Counted from the first letter of the stretch, positions 26,778 through 35,372 are shown. The stretch: 40,002 bases of DNA from Nitrospinota bacterium (GCA_022572725.1 JACZVJ010000013.1:1-40002), one strand, 5' to 3'. A program made the numbers and translations. Notes: generated by a model from the sequence alone, not told the origin.

Positions 26778-28027
26778 CTCCTACCGTGGAACCGCGAGGT
26801 CGGACCCCTAAAGATATTCTGACCGTTTTGCGCGAACGAACGCGCGAGGTGGGAGTTTTGCATCGCATCAGTGAATCAATCAGCAGTACCCTTGATCTTG
26901 AGGCCGTGCTGAAACACATTGTCGAAGTGGTGGTTGAGGTGACCAGGGCGGATTCATGTCTTCTGTACTTGGTCTCGACCAATCGAGATGAATTAGTCCT
27001 CCGGGCCTCCAAGAACCCTCACCCAAACCTGATCGGGAGGATTTTACTTGGGCTGGGAGAAGGGATCACAGGGTGGGTGGCGCAGGAGCGGGTTCGGGTG
27101 GTCATTCCAAGGAATGCCAGCGATGACCCACGGTTTAAATTCTTCCACAAACTGCCGGAAGACCGATATCAAGCTTTTGTCTCGGTCCCGATTGTGACTA
27201 AGGGAGACGTCGTTGGGGTGATCAATGTTCAACATAAACGGGCCAAGCGCTACCGGGAAGCGGAACTGGCTCTCTTGTCCACCATAGCCCATCAGGTGGG
27301 GGGAGCCATTGAAAATGCCTGGCTCTATGAAGAGATGAGACGCCAAGCCCTACAACTTGACACCCTGTCGCAGGTCTCGGAAACAGTGGCCTCCAACCGG
27401 TTAATCGAGGAAGTCTTGCAGCTAATCGTGACCATGACGGCCCAGATGATGAACTCCAAAATTTGCTCCATTATGTTGGTGGATGAGGCGACGGGGGAAC
27501 TACGGATTGCGGCGACGCAAAGCCTGAGCGAAGCCTATCGACGAAAACCTCCCCTGAAGATCGGCCAAAGCATGAGTGGCCGAGCGGTAAGGAGCCAGCG
27601 GCCGATTTTCGTTCCAGAGGTCACGAAAGAGCGGGGATACTGTTACCAGGATTTAGCCAAAAAGGAGGGGTTGTGTTCCCTCTTATCCGTGCCCATGATG
27701 AGTAAACAGAGGGCCATTGGGGTGATCAATACCTACACCTCCACGCTGCACGTATTTGGTCCCGAGGAAATAAAAATTATGCAGGCCATTGCGAATCAAG
27801 CCGCCGTCGCCATTGAGCATACCCGGTTGATGGAGAAATCGTTTGAAATGCAAGAGGCTCTGACTGTTCGGAAATTAGTCGAGCGGGCCAAAGGCTATAT
27901 CATGCAATCCCGGAACCTTTCCGAAGCCGAGGCCTTTCGGGTGATGCAGCGGCAAAGCATGAATAGGCGGAAATCCATGCGAGAAATTGCAGAAGCTATC
28001 ATTCTCGCAGAAGAATTAAAGGGGTAG
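26774..28027 (+). CDS. GAF-GAF-ANTAR RNA-binding regulator
   Basis: This is a 417-residue soluble protein. The first GAF domain is at about residues 40-185 (SCLLYLVSTNRDELVLRAS, GEGITGWVAQ, VGVINVQHK). The second is at about 205-350 (SIMLVDEATGELRIAA, IGQSMSGRAVRSQRPI, IGVINTYTS). An ANTAR domain fills the last 60 residues (LVERAKGYIMQSRNLSEAEA, then MREIAEAII). ANTAR domains bind paired hexaloop RNA hairpins and prevent termination; GAF domains sense small ligands or redox state. ATG 26774 overlaps the aroB stop, so it is translated with aroB. Its target is unknown; nadE and glnD downstream are candidates only by position. Confidence 0.9.
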   Translation: MTPTVEPRGRTPKDILTVLRERTREVGVLHRISESISSTLDLEAVLKHIVEVVVEVTRADSCLLYLVSTNRDELVLRASKNPHPNLIGRILLGLGEGITGWVAQERVRVVIPRNASDDPRFKFFHKLPEDRYQAFVSVPIVTKGDVVGVINVQHKRAKRYREAELALLSTIAHQVGGAIENAWLYEEMRRQALQLDTLSQVSETVASNRLIEEVLQLIVTMTAQMMNSKICSIMLVDEATGELRIAATQSLSEAYRRKPPLKIGQSMSGRAVRSQRPIFVPEVTKERGYCYQDLAKKEGLCSLLSVPMMSKQRAIGVINTYTSTLHVFGPEEIKIMQAIANQAAVAIEHTRLMEKSFEMQEALTVRKLVERAKGYIMQSRNLSEAEAFRVMQRQSMNRRKSMREIAEAIILAEELKG

Positions 28028-28385
28028 TTCTGGCAAAGGCTCAAGGCTCTTTCCCTTCCACACCCGATCGATTCTCTTTCCTCATGAATTGGTAAAAGGC
28101 CGGAATGGTCACCATACCCTCACATCAGCCTTGGTTGCCAAAAGTCAGTGTTGAGAAGCGGATGGGTGCCTCAGAGGCGGATGACCTGGCTGTGTTGTCT
28201 GGCAAGAGTGGTGGGTACTACGTGGAAATGGTGAGGACCGAGGGCCATCGTTTCCTTAACATATTCTCTCTTCCCGACGGTGGTTGAGTTTAGGCCCACG
28301 GGATCCTTGGCGAGAGAGAAGGGGGCTCCTTCGAAGCCTGTTTGCAGAGGGAAAGGGTCGTGGGGTGGATTGGAAAGCGTTAACC

Positions 28386-28415
28386 TTGACAGGTCGCCGA
28401 CATCGCTGTTACAAG
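28386..28415 (+). promoter_or_regulatory. Candidate sigma-70 promoter for nadE
   Basis: A perfect -35 TTGACA (28386-28391) is followed after 18 bases by TACAAG (28410-28415), a four-of-six -10. It lies about 110 bases ahead of the chosen nadE start. Confidence 0.45.
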
Positions 28416-28433
28416 CTATTTTACTGAGGTAGG

Positions 28434-28451
28434 GGAGACGACGAAGTCTCC
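28434..28451 (+). promoter_or_regulatory. Leader hairpin with hexaloop upstream of nadE
   Basis: GGAGAC (28434-28439) and GTCTCC (28446-28451) are exact complements around the loop GACGAA. It sits between the candidate promoter and nadE. A very similar hairpin precedes infA. A hexaloop is what ANTAR proteins recognise, but the loop lacks the A at position 1 of their consensus. Confidence 0.45.
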
Positions 28452-28527
28452 ACTCTTGTGAACCTGTAGCGCGGAGTTGGACAAGGGCGTCCTTGATCCC
28501 ATGGGGGGAAGGGCGTTTTTTTTTGAG

Positions 28528-30321
28528 ATGCGGTTCTGTCGTATTGCCATGGTGCAAATGAATCCAACCGTGGGAGATTTGGATGGAAACGTCCGGGCGA
28601 TGAAGGGGTGGGTCAAAGAAGCTCGTCGGGCGCGGGCCGATGTGGTCGTGTTCCCGGAAATGGCCATCACGGGATACCCACCGGAGGATTTGGTCCTGAG
28701 GGCCAGTTTTCTTAAGGATACACGACAGGCGTTGAACCGCTTGATCAAGGCATGTCGAGGGATCACTGCGGTGATAGGGTTTATTGAAGAAGGAATCCCA
28801 ACAGGACGGGGACCCTCGACTCCCTTCATTGTCCCGTCCGGGCCTCACGAGATCTTTAATGCCGCGGCCATTGTGCACGACGCCCGGTTGGTTTCCACTT
28901 ACTCAAAAATGATCCTCCCCAATTATGGGGTGTTTGATGAGAGCCGATACTTTCGCCCTGGCACAATCATTCCAGTTTTTGTGGTCAATGGGATTGTGAT
29001 GGGTGTCAACATTTGTGAAGACGTTTGGTATCCAGAGGGTCCCACCCGTCATCAAACTCTGTTTGGAGGTGCGGAGCTGATTGTAAATATCAATGCTTCC
29101 CCCTTCCACATGGGTAAAAGCCGTTTTCGTGAACAAATGCTGGCCACGCGAGCGCGAGAGAACGAAGTGATTTTGAGCTATACCAACATGGTGGGTGGTC
29201 AGGATGAGTTGGTGTTCGATGGCAATAGTCTCCTGTTGGATCAGAGGGGGGAAATTATCCTTCGGGCCAAAGCCTTTGAAGAGGACTTGCTGGTGGCTGA
29301 TCTCAACCTGGATGCGGTGGTGCGTGGTCGGTCCCGACAGCCAAAGTATTTGCAAGGCCGGATGGGAATGTTTGCAAAGGTAAAACAAGTGGTGATTTCC
29401 AAATCCCATCGTGCCAAGGTCCGACGTCCTATGATGTCCGGAGGATCTTCCCCTTTGGATTCCTTAGAAGAAGTCTATCGCGCCCTTGTGGTGGGTGTTC
29501 GAGACTATGTCAGGAAAAACCGATTCCACAAAGTCCTCGTGGGTCTGAGTGGCGGAATTGACTCCGCGCTCACCGTGGTGGTTGCCACAGATGCCCTTGG
29601 TCCTTCGAATGTGTTGGGGGTCTTCATGCCATCGCCATTTACCTCACGGGAAAGTCGGGAGGATGCGGTGGCCCTGATGAATGGATTGGGAGTTCAGTTA
29701 CTCAAGATTCCGATTACAGGTCTGTGGAAAGGTTATTTAAGGGTCCTCTCTCAGATCTTTAAAGAAACTGACCCAGATACGACTGAGGAGAACCTCCAGG
29801 CCAGGATCCGTGGGAACATCCTGATGGCGTTGTCCAATAAGTTTGGGCACCTGGTTCTCACGACTGGGAACAAAAGCGAAATGAGCGTCGGATACGCCAC
29901 CCTCTATGGAGATATGGCCGGGGGATTCGCCGTGATTAAAGATGTCTCGAAAACTCTCGTGTATGATCTGGCCCGGCTTCGAAACCGTCAATCCGAGTCC
30001 GGGGAGGGGAGGGAAGTCATTCCCAAGCGAATCATTGACCGTGCACCCACTGCCGAACTTAAACCAAGCCAAACCGATCAGGATACCTTACCTCCGTATG
30101 GAGTATTGGATCCGATTTTGGAGGCCTATGTCGAAGAGGATCGGTCGCTGGAGGAAATTCTCCAAATGGGGTTCACCTATGGAACCGTGAAACGGGTCGT
30201 GGCCATGGTTGACCGAAGCGAGTATAAACGCCGACAAGCTCCGATCGGGATCAAAATTACGCCGCGGGCCTTGGGGAAGGATCGCCGAATGCCCATTACC
30301 AACCGTTATTTGAAAGTTTAA
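28528..30321 (+). CDS. nadE: Glutamine-dependent NAD(+) synthetase
   Basis: This 597-residue two-domain enzyme makes NAD from deamido-NAD, ATP and glutamine. The N-terminal nitrilase-type glutaminase has the triad Glu44 (VFPEMAITGYPPEDL), Lys127 (SKMILPNYGVFDESRYF) and Cys163 (GVNICEDVWYPEG). The C-terminal synthetase has the PP-loop SGGIDSALT (about residue 340), the TTGNKSEMSVGYATLYGDMAGG motif (in two parts) and PTAELKPSQTDQD. ATG 28528 gives the normal N-terminus MRFCRIAMVQMNPTVGDL. Starts at 28477 and 28501 are also open. Confidence 0.95.
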   Translation: MRFCRIAMVQMNPTVGDLDGNVRAMKGWVKEARRARADVVVFPEMAITGYPPEDLVLRASFLKDTRQALNRLIKACRGITAVIGFIEEGIPTGRGPSTPFIVPSGPHEIFNAAAIVHDARLVSTYSKMILPNYGVFDESRYFRPGTIIPVFVVNGIVMGVNICEDVWYPEGPTRHQTLFGGAELIVNINASPFHMGKSRFREQMLATRARENEVILSYTNMVGGQDELVFDGNSLLLDQRGEIILRAKAFEEDLLVADLNLDAVVRGRSRQPKYLQGRMGMFAKVKQVVISKSHRAKVRRPMMSGGSSPLDSLEEVYRALVVGVRDYVRKNRFHKVLVGLSGGIDSALTVVVATDALGPSNVLGVFMPSPFTSRESREDAVALMNGLGVQLLKIPITGLWKGYLRVLSQIFKETDPDTTEENLQARIRGNILMALSNKFGHLVLTTGNKSEMSVGYATLYGDMAGGFAVIKDVSKTLVYDLARLRNRQSESGEGREVIPKRIIDRAPTAELKPSQTDQDTLPPYGVLDPILEAYVEEDRSLEEILQMGFTYGTVKRVVAMVDRSEYKRRQAPIGIKITPRALGKDRRMPITNRYLKV

Positions 30322-30421
30322 TTGGTCCTTGAAGTCCTGGTGAGAGGGGTTTTGGTGCTGTTTATGGATGACCGATAAGGAAGAGAAGGAAGATTTGTTT
30401 AAGTAGTAGGGAGTGGGGTCA

Positions 30422-33139
30422 ATGGAATACGCTGTGACACCGGAGGGGGCGGTCTCTAAGCCGGCTGATCCTGAAACGGCGACAGCCCAGGCGGTGATTC
30501 GGGAACGTCGTGAAGGCCTCCATCGCCGCCTATTGAATGGGGCATCAGGGTCGGAGGTTGTCTCAAGCTTTACGGATCTGGTGGATGCAGTCCTGATCGG
30601 GCGGTATCGAAACGTCGTTCGCCGACAGGGCACGGAGGCTGCAGTGGGTATGCAACACTGCTGCCTGGTGGCGGTTGGTGGATATGGTCGTCGGGAACTG
30701 GCGCCGTATTCTGACATCGACATCATGGTGTTATACCATGCCCGAGGGGAAAAGGTTGTTTCCTCCCTGTCTGCCCAGGTGTTTCATCACTTGTGGGATT
30801 TGGGGTTTCAGGTCGGGCACAGTGTACGGTCAATCCAAGACTGCTTCACGGTTGCCGAGGGCGATCTTTCATCCAGAACCGCTTTGATGGAATCCCGTTT
30901 TTTGGCTGGCAGTGCGGCGGTTTTTCAGGAGTTTCAACGGCGGTTTTTCCGACGGATGCTGGGGCGGCGAACGGAGAGTTTTGTTAAGGACAAGGTGGGG
31001 GAGCGCAACCGGGAGTATGCCAAGTTTGGGGAAACGATTTATTTACTTGAACCCAATATTAAAAAAACTAAAGGGGGCCTTCGCGACATTCATTTACTTC
31101 AATGGGTTGGGATGGCCAGATACCAAGCCGCGACGGTGCAAGAGTTGGCCAACCGGGGCCTTCTGGCGCACCAGGATTATCTGGCGTTGGTGGAGGCTCG
31201 GGAGTTTCTCTGGCGTGTGCGAGCGTTGCTCCATTTGGAGGCTGGCCGAGCCCAAGAGATCCTTACCTTCGAAGAACAGGTTCGGTTGGCTGAGCTATAC
31301 GGGTTTCAAAATCAACCACATCTCCTGGCCGTTGAACAGTTCATGCAACAGTACTATCAACATACAACTGGGATTTACGACCGATGCGTCAGGTTCGTGG
31401 ATCGATCGCGGAGGGTCTCCTGGTGGAACGGGCTGGCAACATGGTGGCCTTCTCAACTCCATGATGGGTATTTTCGGGTTTCGGGAGGCCGGCTGACCAT
31501 TCCTGCAGATAAGCTTGTTCAGGTGCTGGATGATCCGGAGGTGCTCCTTCGCCTGTTTAGACTCGCCCAAGAGCAACACCTTATCATTGAGGGCCTGGCA
31601 TTAGAGGAAATCCATCGGCACATGGAAAGTGTGTCCGATGAGGTATTTCGAACCCCAGAAGTGAATCGAATGTTTCGGCAGATCCTGTCCGGACCTGACT
31701 CAGTTGCCGAAACGTTGGAGCTTATGCATCAGGTTCGTATTTTGGAAAAGCTTGTTCCGGCCTTTGCTCGAGTTCGTGGCCTGATGCAGTTCAACCAGTA
31801 CCATAAGTATACCGTGGATGAACACAGCCTCCTGGCGGTGAGGGAGGTGGAACGATTGGGGAAAGGGCCCGGTCTCTTCGGACAGGTTTATCGGGAAATT
31901 CGTCATAAAGATCTCTTACACCTCGCGTTGCTTTTGCATGATGTGGGCAAGGGTCTTCCTGAAGATCATAGTGAGGTGGGGAAGGTTATTGCCCAGGGGA
32001 TGGCAGAACGATTGGATTTGGATATGCAAGAGGGACACGCCCTGGAATTTTTGGTCCACTACCATCTCCTTATGTCCCATGTCGCCTTTCGACGGGACCC
32101 CTTTGATGAAAAGGTCATTTTAACCTTTGCCCGGGCTGTCGGCACGCCGGAGATCTTACGGAAGCTGTTTCTTTTAACTGCGGCGGATATTGCAGCCGTG
32201 GGTCCTGATACTCTGACCAAATGGAAGGAGGCCCTGTTGACTGAACTGTATTGCCGAACATTACCGGAAGTGTCGGGTGGCCGGGAATCGGTTGGAACAT
32301 CTGCAGATGTGAAACGAATAGCCACCGAGGTGGCAAACCTTCTGCCTGGGTTTTCCTCAGATGGGAGAGAAGCCGACCGGAACCAAGGGGAGTGGAATCT
32401 AGACTGGATTGAACGGCAACTCAAGCAATTCTCACTTCGCTATCTTTCCGGAACGACTCCGGAACGTATTGCCGCACATCTGCAGGCAGTTAGCCGATTA
32501 GAGTCCGGGAGCCCCATTGTCGAGTCGACGTTTAACCAGGAATGGAATGTCTGCGAATACACCCTTGTGACGTTGGATGATATCAGACCAGGACTTTTTA
32601 TGAATGTCACGGGGGTGTTGGCTGCGAAGGGTTTGCAAGTGCTTGATGCGCAAATCACCACGCGGGAGGACGGGATCGTCGTCGATACTTTTTATGTGTG
32701 TGACCCTGATTTTACAGGTCCTCCCCCAGCGGAACGATTAGACAGCGTCGGCCGTACGATCCGGAGTGTGTTAAGAGGCGAAACCTCAGTTTCTGACCTC
32801 ATGCAGGGGAGTCGGCGTGTCACGTTTGGTCGTCAGTTGCCTCTTAACCAGGATCCAACCGAGGTCCAAATCGACAATGAAACCTCTGACAACTTCACTA
32901 TTATCGATGTTTTTGCTCATGATCGCCAAGGGCTTCTATACGTCATGGCCCGGTCTTTGTTTAACCTCGGGGTGTCGGTTCATGCAGCTCGGATCGCCAC
33001 GCGGTTGGATCAAGTCGTTGACGTGTTTTATGTGACCGGATCAAATGGATCGAAGATTGAAGATTCCTCAGCCTGTGAGGAAATTCGGAGAACCTTACAG
33101 GTGGATGTCGATGGTTTTTTAACGACCGGTAGTAGGTAA
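30422..33139 (+). CDS. glnD: Bifunctional uridylyltransferase/uridylyl-removing enzyme GlnD
   Basis: This is a 905-residue sensor of glutamine that modifies PII proteins. The nucleotidyltransferase motif GGYGRRELAPYSDIDIMVLY is at about residue 83. Next comes the GlnD linker domain (LEPNIKKTKGGLRDIHLLQW), then the HD hydrolase with LHDVGKGLPEDHSEVG (about 505). Two C-terminal ACT domains start near 713 (RPGLFMNVTGVLAAKGLQV) and 826 (DRQGLLYVMARSLFNLGVSV). All key residues are present. ATG 30422 has GGGAG eight bases upstream; GTG 30413 is an alternative. Confidence 0.95.
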   Translation: MEYAVTPEGAVSKPADPETATAQAVIRERREGLHRRLLNGASGSEVVSSFTDLVDAVLIGRYRNVVRRQGTEAAVGMQHCCLVAVGGYGRRELAPYSDIDIMVLYHARGEKVVSSLSAQVFHHLWDLGFQVGHSVRSIQDCFTVAEGDLSSRTALMESRFLAGSAAVFQEFQRRFFRRMLGRRTESFVKDKVGERNREYAKFGETIYLLEPNIKKTKGGLRDIHLLQWVGMARYQAATVQELANRGLLAHQDYLALVEAREFLWRVRALLHLEAGRAQEILTFEEQVRLAELYGFQNQPHLLAVEQFMQQYYQHTTGIYDRCVRFVDRSRRVSWWNGLATWWPSQLHDGYFRVSGGRLTIPADKLVQVLDDPEVLLRLFRLAQEQHLIIEGLALEEIHRHMESVSDEVFRTPEVNRMFRQILSGPDSVAETLELMHQVRILEKLVPAFARVRGLMQFNQYHKYTVDEHSLLAVREVERLGKGPGLFGQVYREIRHKDLLHLALLLHDVGKGLPEDHSEVGKVIAQGMAERLDLDMQEGHALEFLVHYHLLMSHVAFRRDPFDEKVILTFARAVGTPEILRKLFLLTAADIAAVGPDTLTKWKEALLTELYCRTLPEVSGGRESVGTSADVKRIATEVANLLPGFSSDGREADRNQGEWNLDWIERQLKQFSLRYLSGTTPERIAAHLQAVSRLESGSPIVESTFNQEWNVCEYTLVTLDDIRPGLFMNVTGVLAAKGLQVLDAQITTREDGIVVDTFYVCDPDFTGPPPAERLDSVGRTIRSVLRGETSVSDLMQGSRRVTFGRQLPLNQDPTEVQIDNETSDNFTIIDVFAHDRQGLLYVMARSLFNLGVSVHAARIATRLDQVVDVFYVTGSNGSKIEDSSACEEIRRTLQVDVDGFLTTGSR

Positions 33140-33523
33140 GGCCACACCCCAAGCATGAGCCAACCACCCTTTCCGTCTGTCCCTCCCGGCCTGGCCTCGG
33201 AAAAATTCAGGGCTCTTTTGAAGGGTGATTGGCAGGTTTTTTGACGAACCCCGACCTTTGGCCGCCAAGCATTGCTCCAACTTGATCGAACCGGTCCCCA
33301 GCATTGGCGGGGTGGGGCCCGTAAACCGGGATCGGTCTTTTCCCACCTGACCAAAAGCTCGCTGATAATCGGTTTTGTCTCTCTCGAACTCTCCGAGTTG
33401 GGCTCCGGGCTTGGCCCAGCGGTTGGGTTGGGAACAGCCGGAGATAAAAAATCCAACAACCAGACGGAGGGGCAACAGTTCCAAATTCAACTTTTGATTT
33501 CTTCGTGGAACCTTGACAAACAA
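33119..33523 (-). CDS. Small putative lipoprotein, possibly degenerate
   Basis: Read on the - strand, the frame shows a basic n-region, the hydrophobic LVVGFFISG and a lipobox Cys (SGC, residue 30 from this start). Then comes the pattern W-x-KPG-x5-EF-x-RD and near the end EQCLAAKG. This resembles small exported lipoproteins I have seen with paired Cys, where the second motif reads C-x-AKGW. Here one expected Cys is Tyr (TDYQRA) and the Trp is Arg. No ATG exists in frame; TTG 33523, 33490 or 33571 are possible. The 3' end overlaps glnD by 21 bases on the other strand. The final about 45 residues look non-native. Confidence 0.5.
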   Translation of the reverse strand: MFVKVPRRNQKLNLELLPLRLVVGFFISGCSQPNRWAKPGAQLGEFERDKTDYQRAFGQVGKDRSRFTGPTPPMLGTGSIKLEQCLAAKGRGSSKNLPITLQKSPEFFRGQAGRDRRKGWLAHAWGVALPTTGR

Positions 33524-33643
33524 GCTTCCCGGCAGTGGTATGTGATGGAAGGGAAAGAGGCTGAAAGTCAAATTTAGGGGGCCGCTTAGGCCTTTTGCCG
33601 TGTTTTCTCGGAAAAGGAATAGAAGGAAACCTCCAAGACGTTC

Positions 33644-34156
33644 CTATTCAGTGCCCCCTCTCATCATGAGAGGATGGTTCAAAAACCACATCTCGTACAA
33701 GGGAATGACGAACATCACCAGAAAGCTCATGACCATGAGGAGGTCTCCCGTCAACAACGTCACCACAAATAAGGGTGAAACATAGGTAATGAGCCAGGGG
33801 GAGGCCACGTCCAGCGTTACCCCGAGAAACGAGGCCCAGGCGATGAGGACTTTTACCGTGGGGCTGGCCATGGTGAGATAGAGCACATGCACCATGATAA
33901 GAAACACCACCGGCATCGTAAACAAATGAAAATGGGTTACTTCAGCTAACTGGCCAAACGACATGGGCTCCCCAAAATTGGCATCAGAGCCGCGGTAATG
34001 AGCGGCAATTCCTTTGGGTGTAAGATCCGTCATGCTGTGAGCCCAAAAAAACGAAAAGACAAATCCAGCTAACATGAGGAGAAGGAACCAGGTGTATACC
34101 AACCGGATGTGGCGGTCAGTGTCTCGCAGGCGAAACCGGGTGTTGAAATTCCGCAT
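33644..34156 (-). CDS. Predicted four-helix inner-membrane protein with conserved-looking histidines
   Basis: I do not recognise the family. The 170 residues give four hydrophobic segments: about 17-39 (LVYTWFLLLMLAGFVFSFFW), 76-97, 101-123 and 126-153. Histidines lie at helix ends or inside helices: H16, H40, H75, H77 (THFHLF), H90 and H161. That layout would suit b-type heme binding in a small cytochrome-b-like bundle, but it is not proof. The gene follows the FMN-binding protein by 17 bases on the - strand and is probably its membrane electron partner. Confidence 0.75.
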   Translation of the reverse strand: MRNFNTRFRLRDTDRHIRLVYTWFLLLMLAGFVFSFFWAHSMTDLTPKGIAAHYRGSDANFGEPMSFGQLAEVTHFHLFTMPVVFLIMVHVLYLTMASPTVKVLIAWASFLGVTLDVASPWLITYVSPLFVVTLLTGDLLMVMSFLVMFVIPLYEMWFLNHPLMMRGGTE

Positions 34157-34173
34157 CCGATTTCCGTGCAGGC

Positions 34174-34935
34174 TTAAAGCCCTAAAAGGGATTCAAAAAA
34201 CCCCTTTTCACTGCTCCCATTTGCCATGATATGACTGCCCAGACCCAGGGGCTTGAGGTAAAACTCATTGACCAGCACGAGGGCGCGTTTGACGCCGGCG
34301 CTTGCGGAACGGACTGACATAGTCGCACCGGTGATATTAATGATGTCCCTGTTGATCCGGATCGGATCCTGAACGGTTTTTCCCTCGTATTGGTAATTGA
34401 AACGCTTTCTGACGATTTCATTACCGCGCGACTCACGGTAGACGAGCACTTCAAAATTTGTGACCTGGCCCGTCCTGTCAATCCCCACCATATAGGTGAT
34501 CGGCCGGTATTTGCCAATGGTATTTTGGATAATGGCGTACCCATCGGTCTTGCCATTGGTCTCGCCAAGGAAGACTTCAAAAGAGTCTTCTGGAAACTCC
34601 CATCCGATGTACGAGATCACCAAGGCTTTCTGCTCAGGGGTGAGTCGGATGACCTCCATCCGAATCCGCTCCGAGTCCGGAAACATGAGCTTGGCAGCTT
34701 GCTCCTCCGTGAGATACACTTCGATGTGTCCGATGTCTTCCTGAGTGAGCCATCGCTTCACTTCATCATCCCAGATGAGTTCGGGCTCCTCCTCTCTTTC
34801 CTCCCTTTCTTCTCTTTCCTCAGTTTCTTCACGGTCTTCGGAGGCCAGTAGAGAGGGAACGGGAAGAAAGACCAGCAGGAATAAGATCCCAATGGTCAGA
34901 CTCAAGGCCTCCGTCAAAAGCCTTCTGGTTAACAT
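34174..34935 (-). CDS. Exported FMN-binding (flavinylated) protein
   Basis: The 253-residue product has an N-terminal signal/anchor (about 10-31) and a Glu/Arg repeat (residues 33-50). Next is a segment starting TEEQAAKLMFPDSERI, and then an FMN_bind domain with GYAIIQNTIGKYRPITYMVGI and D-x4-ITGAT (D197 to T205). In RnfG/NqrC-type proteins ApbE joins FMN by a phosphoester to the last Thr/Ser of this motif, here Thr205, outside the cytoplasm. ApbE lies close by at 37851. It overlaps the upstream lipoprotein gene by 7 bases. Likely role: electron carrier between membrane and periplasmic or outer-membrane partner. Confidence 0.88.
   Translation of the reverse strand: MLTRRLLTEALSLTIGILFLLVFLPVPSLLASEDREETEEREEREEREEEPELIWDDEVKRWLTQEDIGHIEVYLTEEQAAKLMFPDSERIRMEVIRLTPEQKALVISYIGWEFPEDSFEVFLGETNGKTDGYAIIQNTIGKYRPITYMVGIDRTGQVTNFEVLVYRESRGNEIVRKRFNYQYEGKTVQDPIRINRDIINITGATMSVRSASAGVKRALVLVNEFYLKPLGLGSHIMANGSSEKGFFESLLGL
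34786..34830 (-). repeat. Purine-rich 9-bp repeat coding Glu-Glu-Arg units
   Basis: On the - strand, three to four imperfect 9-base units of the type GAGGAAAGA encode EER triplets just after the signal peptide of the FMN-binding protein. The tract could act as a charged spacer. Slipped-strand length variation in frame would be possible. Confidence 0.65.
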
Positions 34936-35372
34936 CCTCTGTTTTTCAACCTCTTCTCAATCCGTTCGGCTAATCGAGCTTCCTCATCTTGGTGGGGGGG
35001 GACCCGACGCCATTCTCGGTATCGCACCCCCATGGGGGACCATGTTTCCCGGAACTGTTGGACCGCCACCGAAGCTCCCTGGGCCTGTGGTTCCACATCG
35101 ACGATGAACCGGACTCGTTCTTTGTTGACATCTCGTTGGAACGCACCGGCTTTTGTTGTTGCTTGCACCGTGAGCCAGGATGTTTCGATGACGCCCTTGG
35201 CATCGTCAACGTGGTCTAAGTCGAACTCCTCAAGCGAAGCCAAGGCCACACTCCAGGCCTGGTCAAACGGGCAGTGGGTAGTCACCTTAGGGGAACCCAA
35301 AAACCCGATGCACCCTGCGTAAACACCGGCGGTCAAGATCAAAAGACTCATTCGCCACAGATGAGGGGTCAT
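34929..35372 (-). CDS. Putative lipoprotein, function unknown
   Basis: This is a 147-residue protein with a short signal and lipobox VYAGC (Cys21). The mature part reads CPFDQAWSVALASLEEFDL, then VIETSWLTVQATTKAG and VRFIVDVEPQAQGASVAVQQ. The pattern of a 'conversion of each residue pair into an alpha/beta sandwich' resembles BamC/NlpB-like lipoprotein domains, but I would not name it. It lies between the porin and the FMN-binding protein, overlapping the latter by 7 bases, so it is in the same operon. It could tether or organise the complex in the periplasm. Confidence 0.75.
   Translation of the reverse strand: MTPHLWRMSLLILTAGVYAGCIGFLGSPKVTTHCPFDQAWSVALASLEEFDLDHVDDAKGVIETSWLTVQATTKAGAFQRDVNKERVRFIVDVEPQAQGASVAVQQFRETWSPMGVRYREWRRVPPHQDEEARLAERIEKRLKNRGC

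Larger units (their letters stand above)
28028..28527. other. Intergenic region / nadE leader
   Basis: About 500 bases without a gene I can support. It contains a TTGACA promoter candidate (28386-28415) and a perfect 6-bp hairpin with hexaloop (28434-28451) before nadE. A short + strand frame at 28105-28287 has no recognisable content, and a long - strand frame mostly lies antisense to nadE. Confidence 0.5.

Noticed and set aside
28105-28287. 60-codon + strand frame between the ANTAR gene and nadE
   Set aside because: No recognisable motif and only a weak ribosome-binding site; left out as a gene.
28171-28878. - strand open frame of 235 codons overlapping the nadE start
   Set aside because: More than half lies antisense to the conserved glutaminase domain of nadE; the composition (many Pro, His, Ser) is typical of a shadow frame.
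30912-31496. + strand frame of 194 codons inside glnD
   Set aside because: It lies in another frame of the clearly coding glnD and has the Trp/Gly/Arg-rich make-up of a shifted translation.
33272-33577. + strand frame of about 100 codons after glnD
   Set aside because: The opposite strand at the same place shows a lipoprotein signal and motif, so the + frame is probably the shadow.
33577-33596. GGCC/GGCC hairpin with four T after the glnD region
   Set aside because: The stem is only four strong pairs and lies over 400 bases past glnD; too weak to call a terminator.
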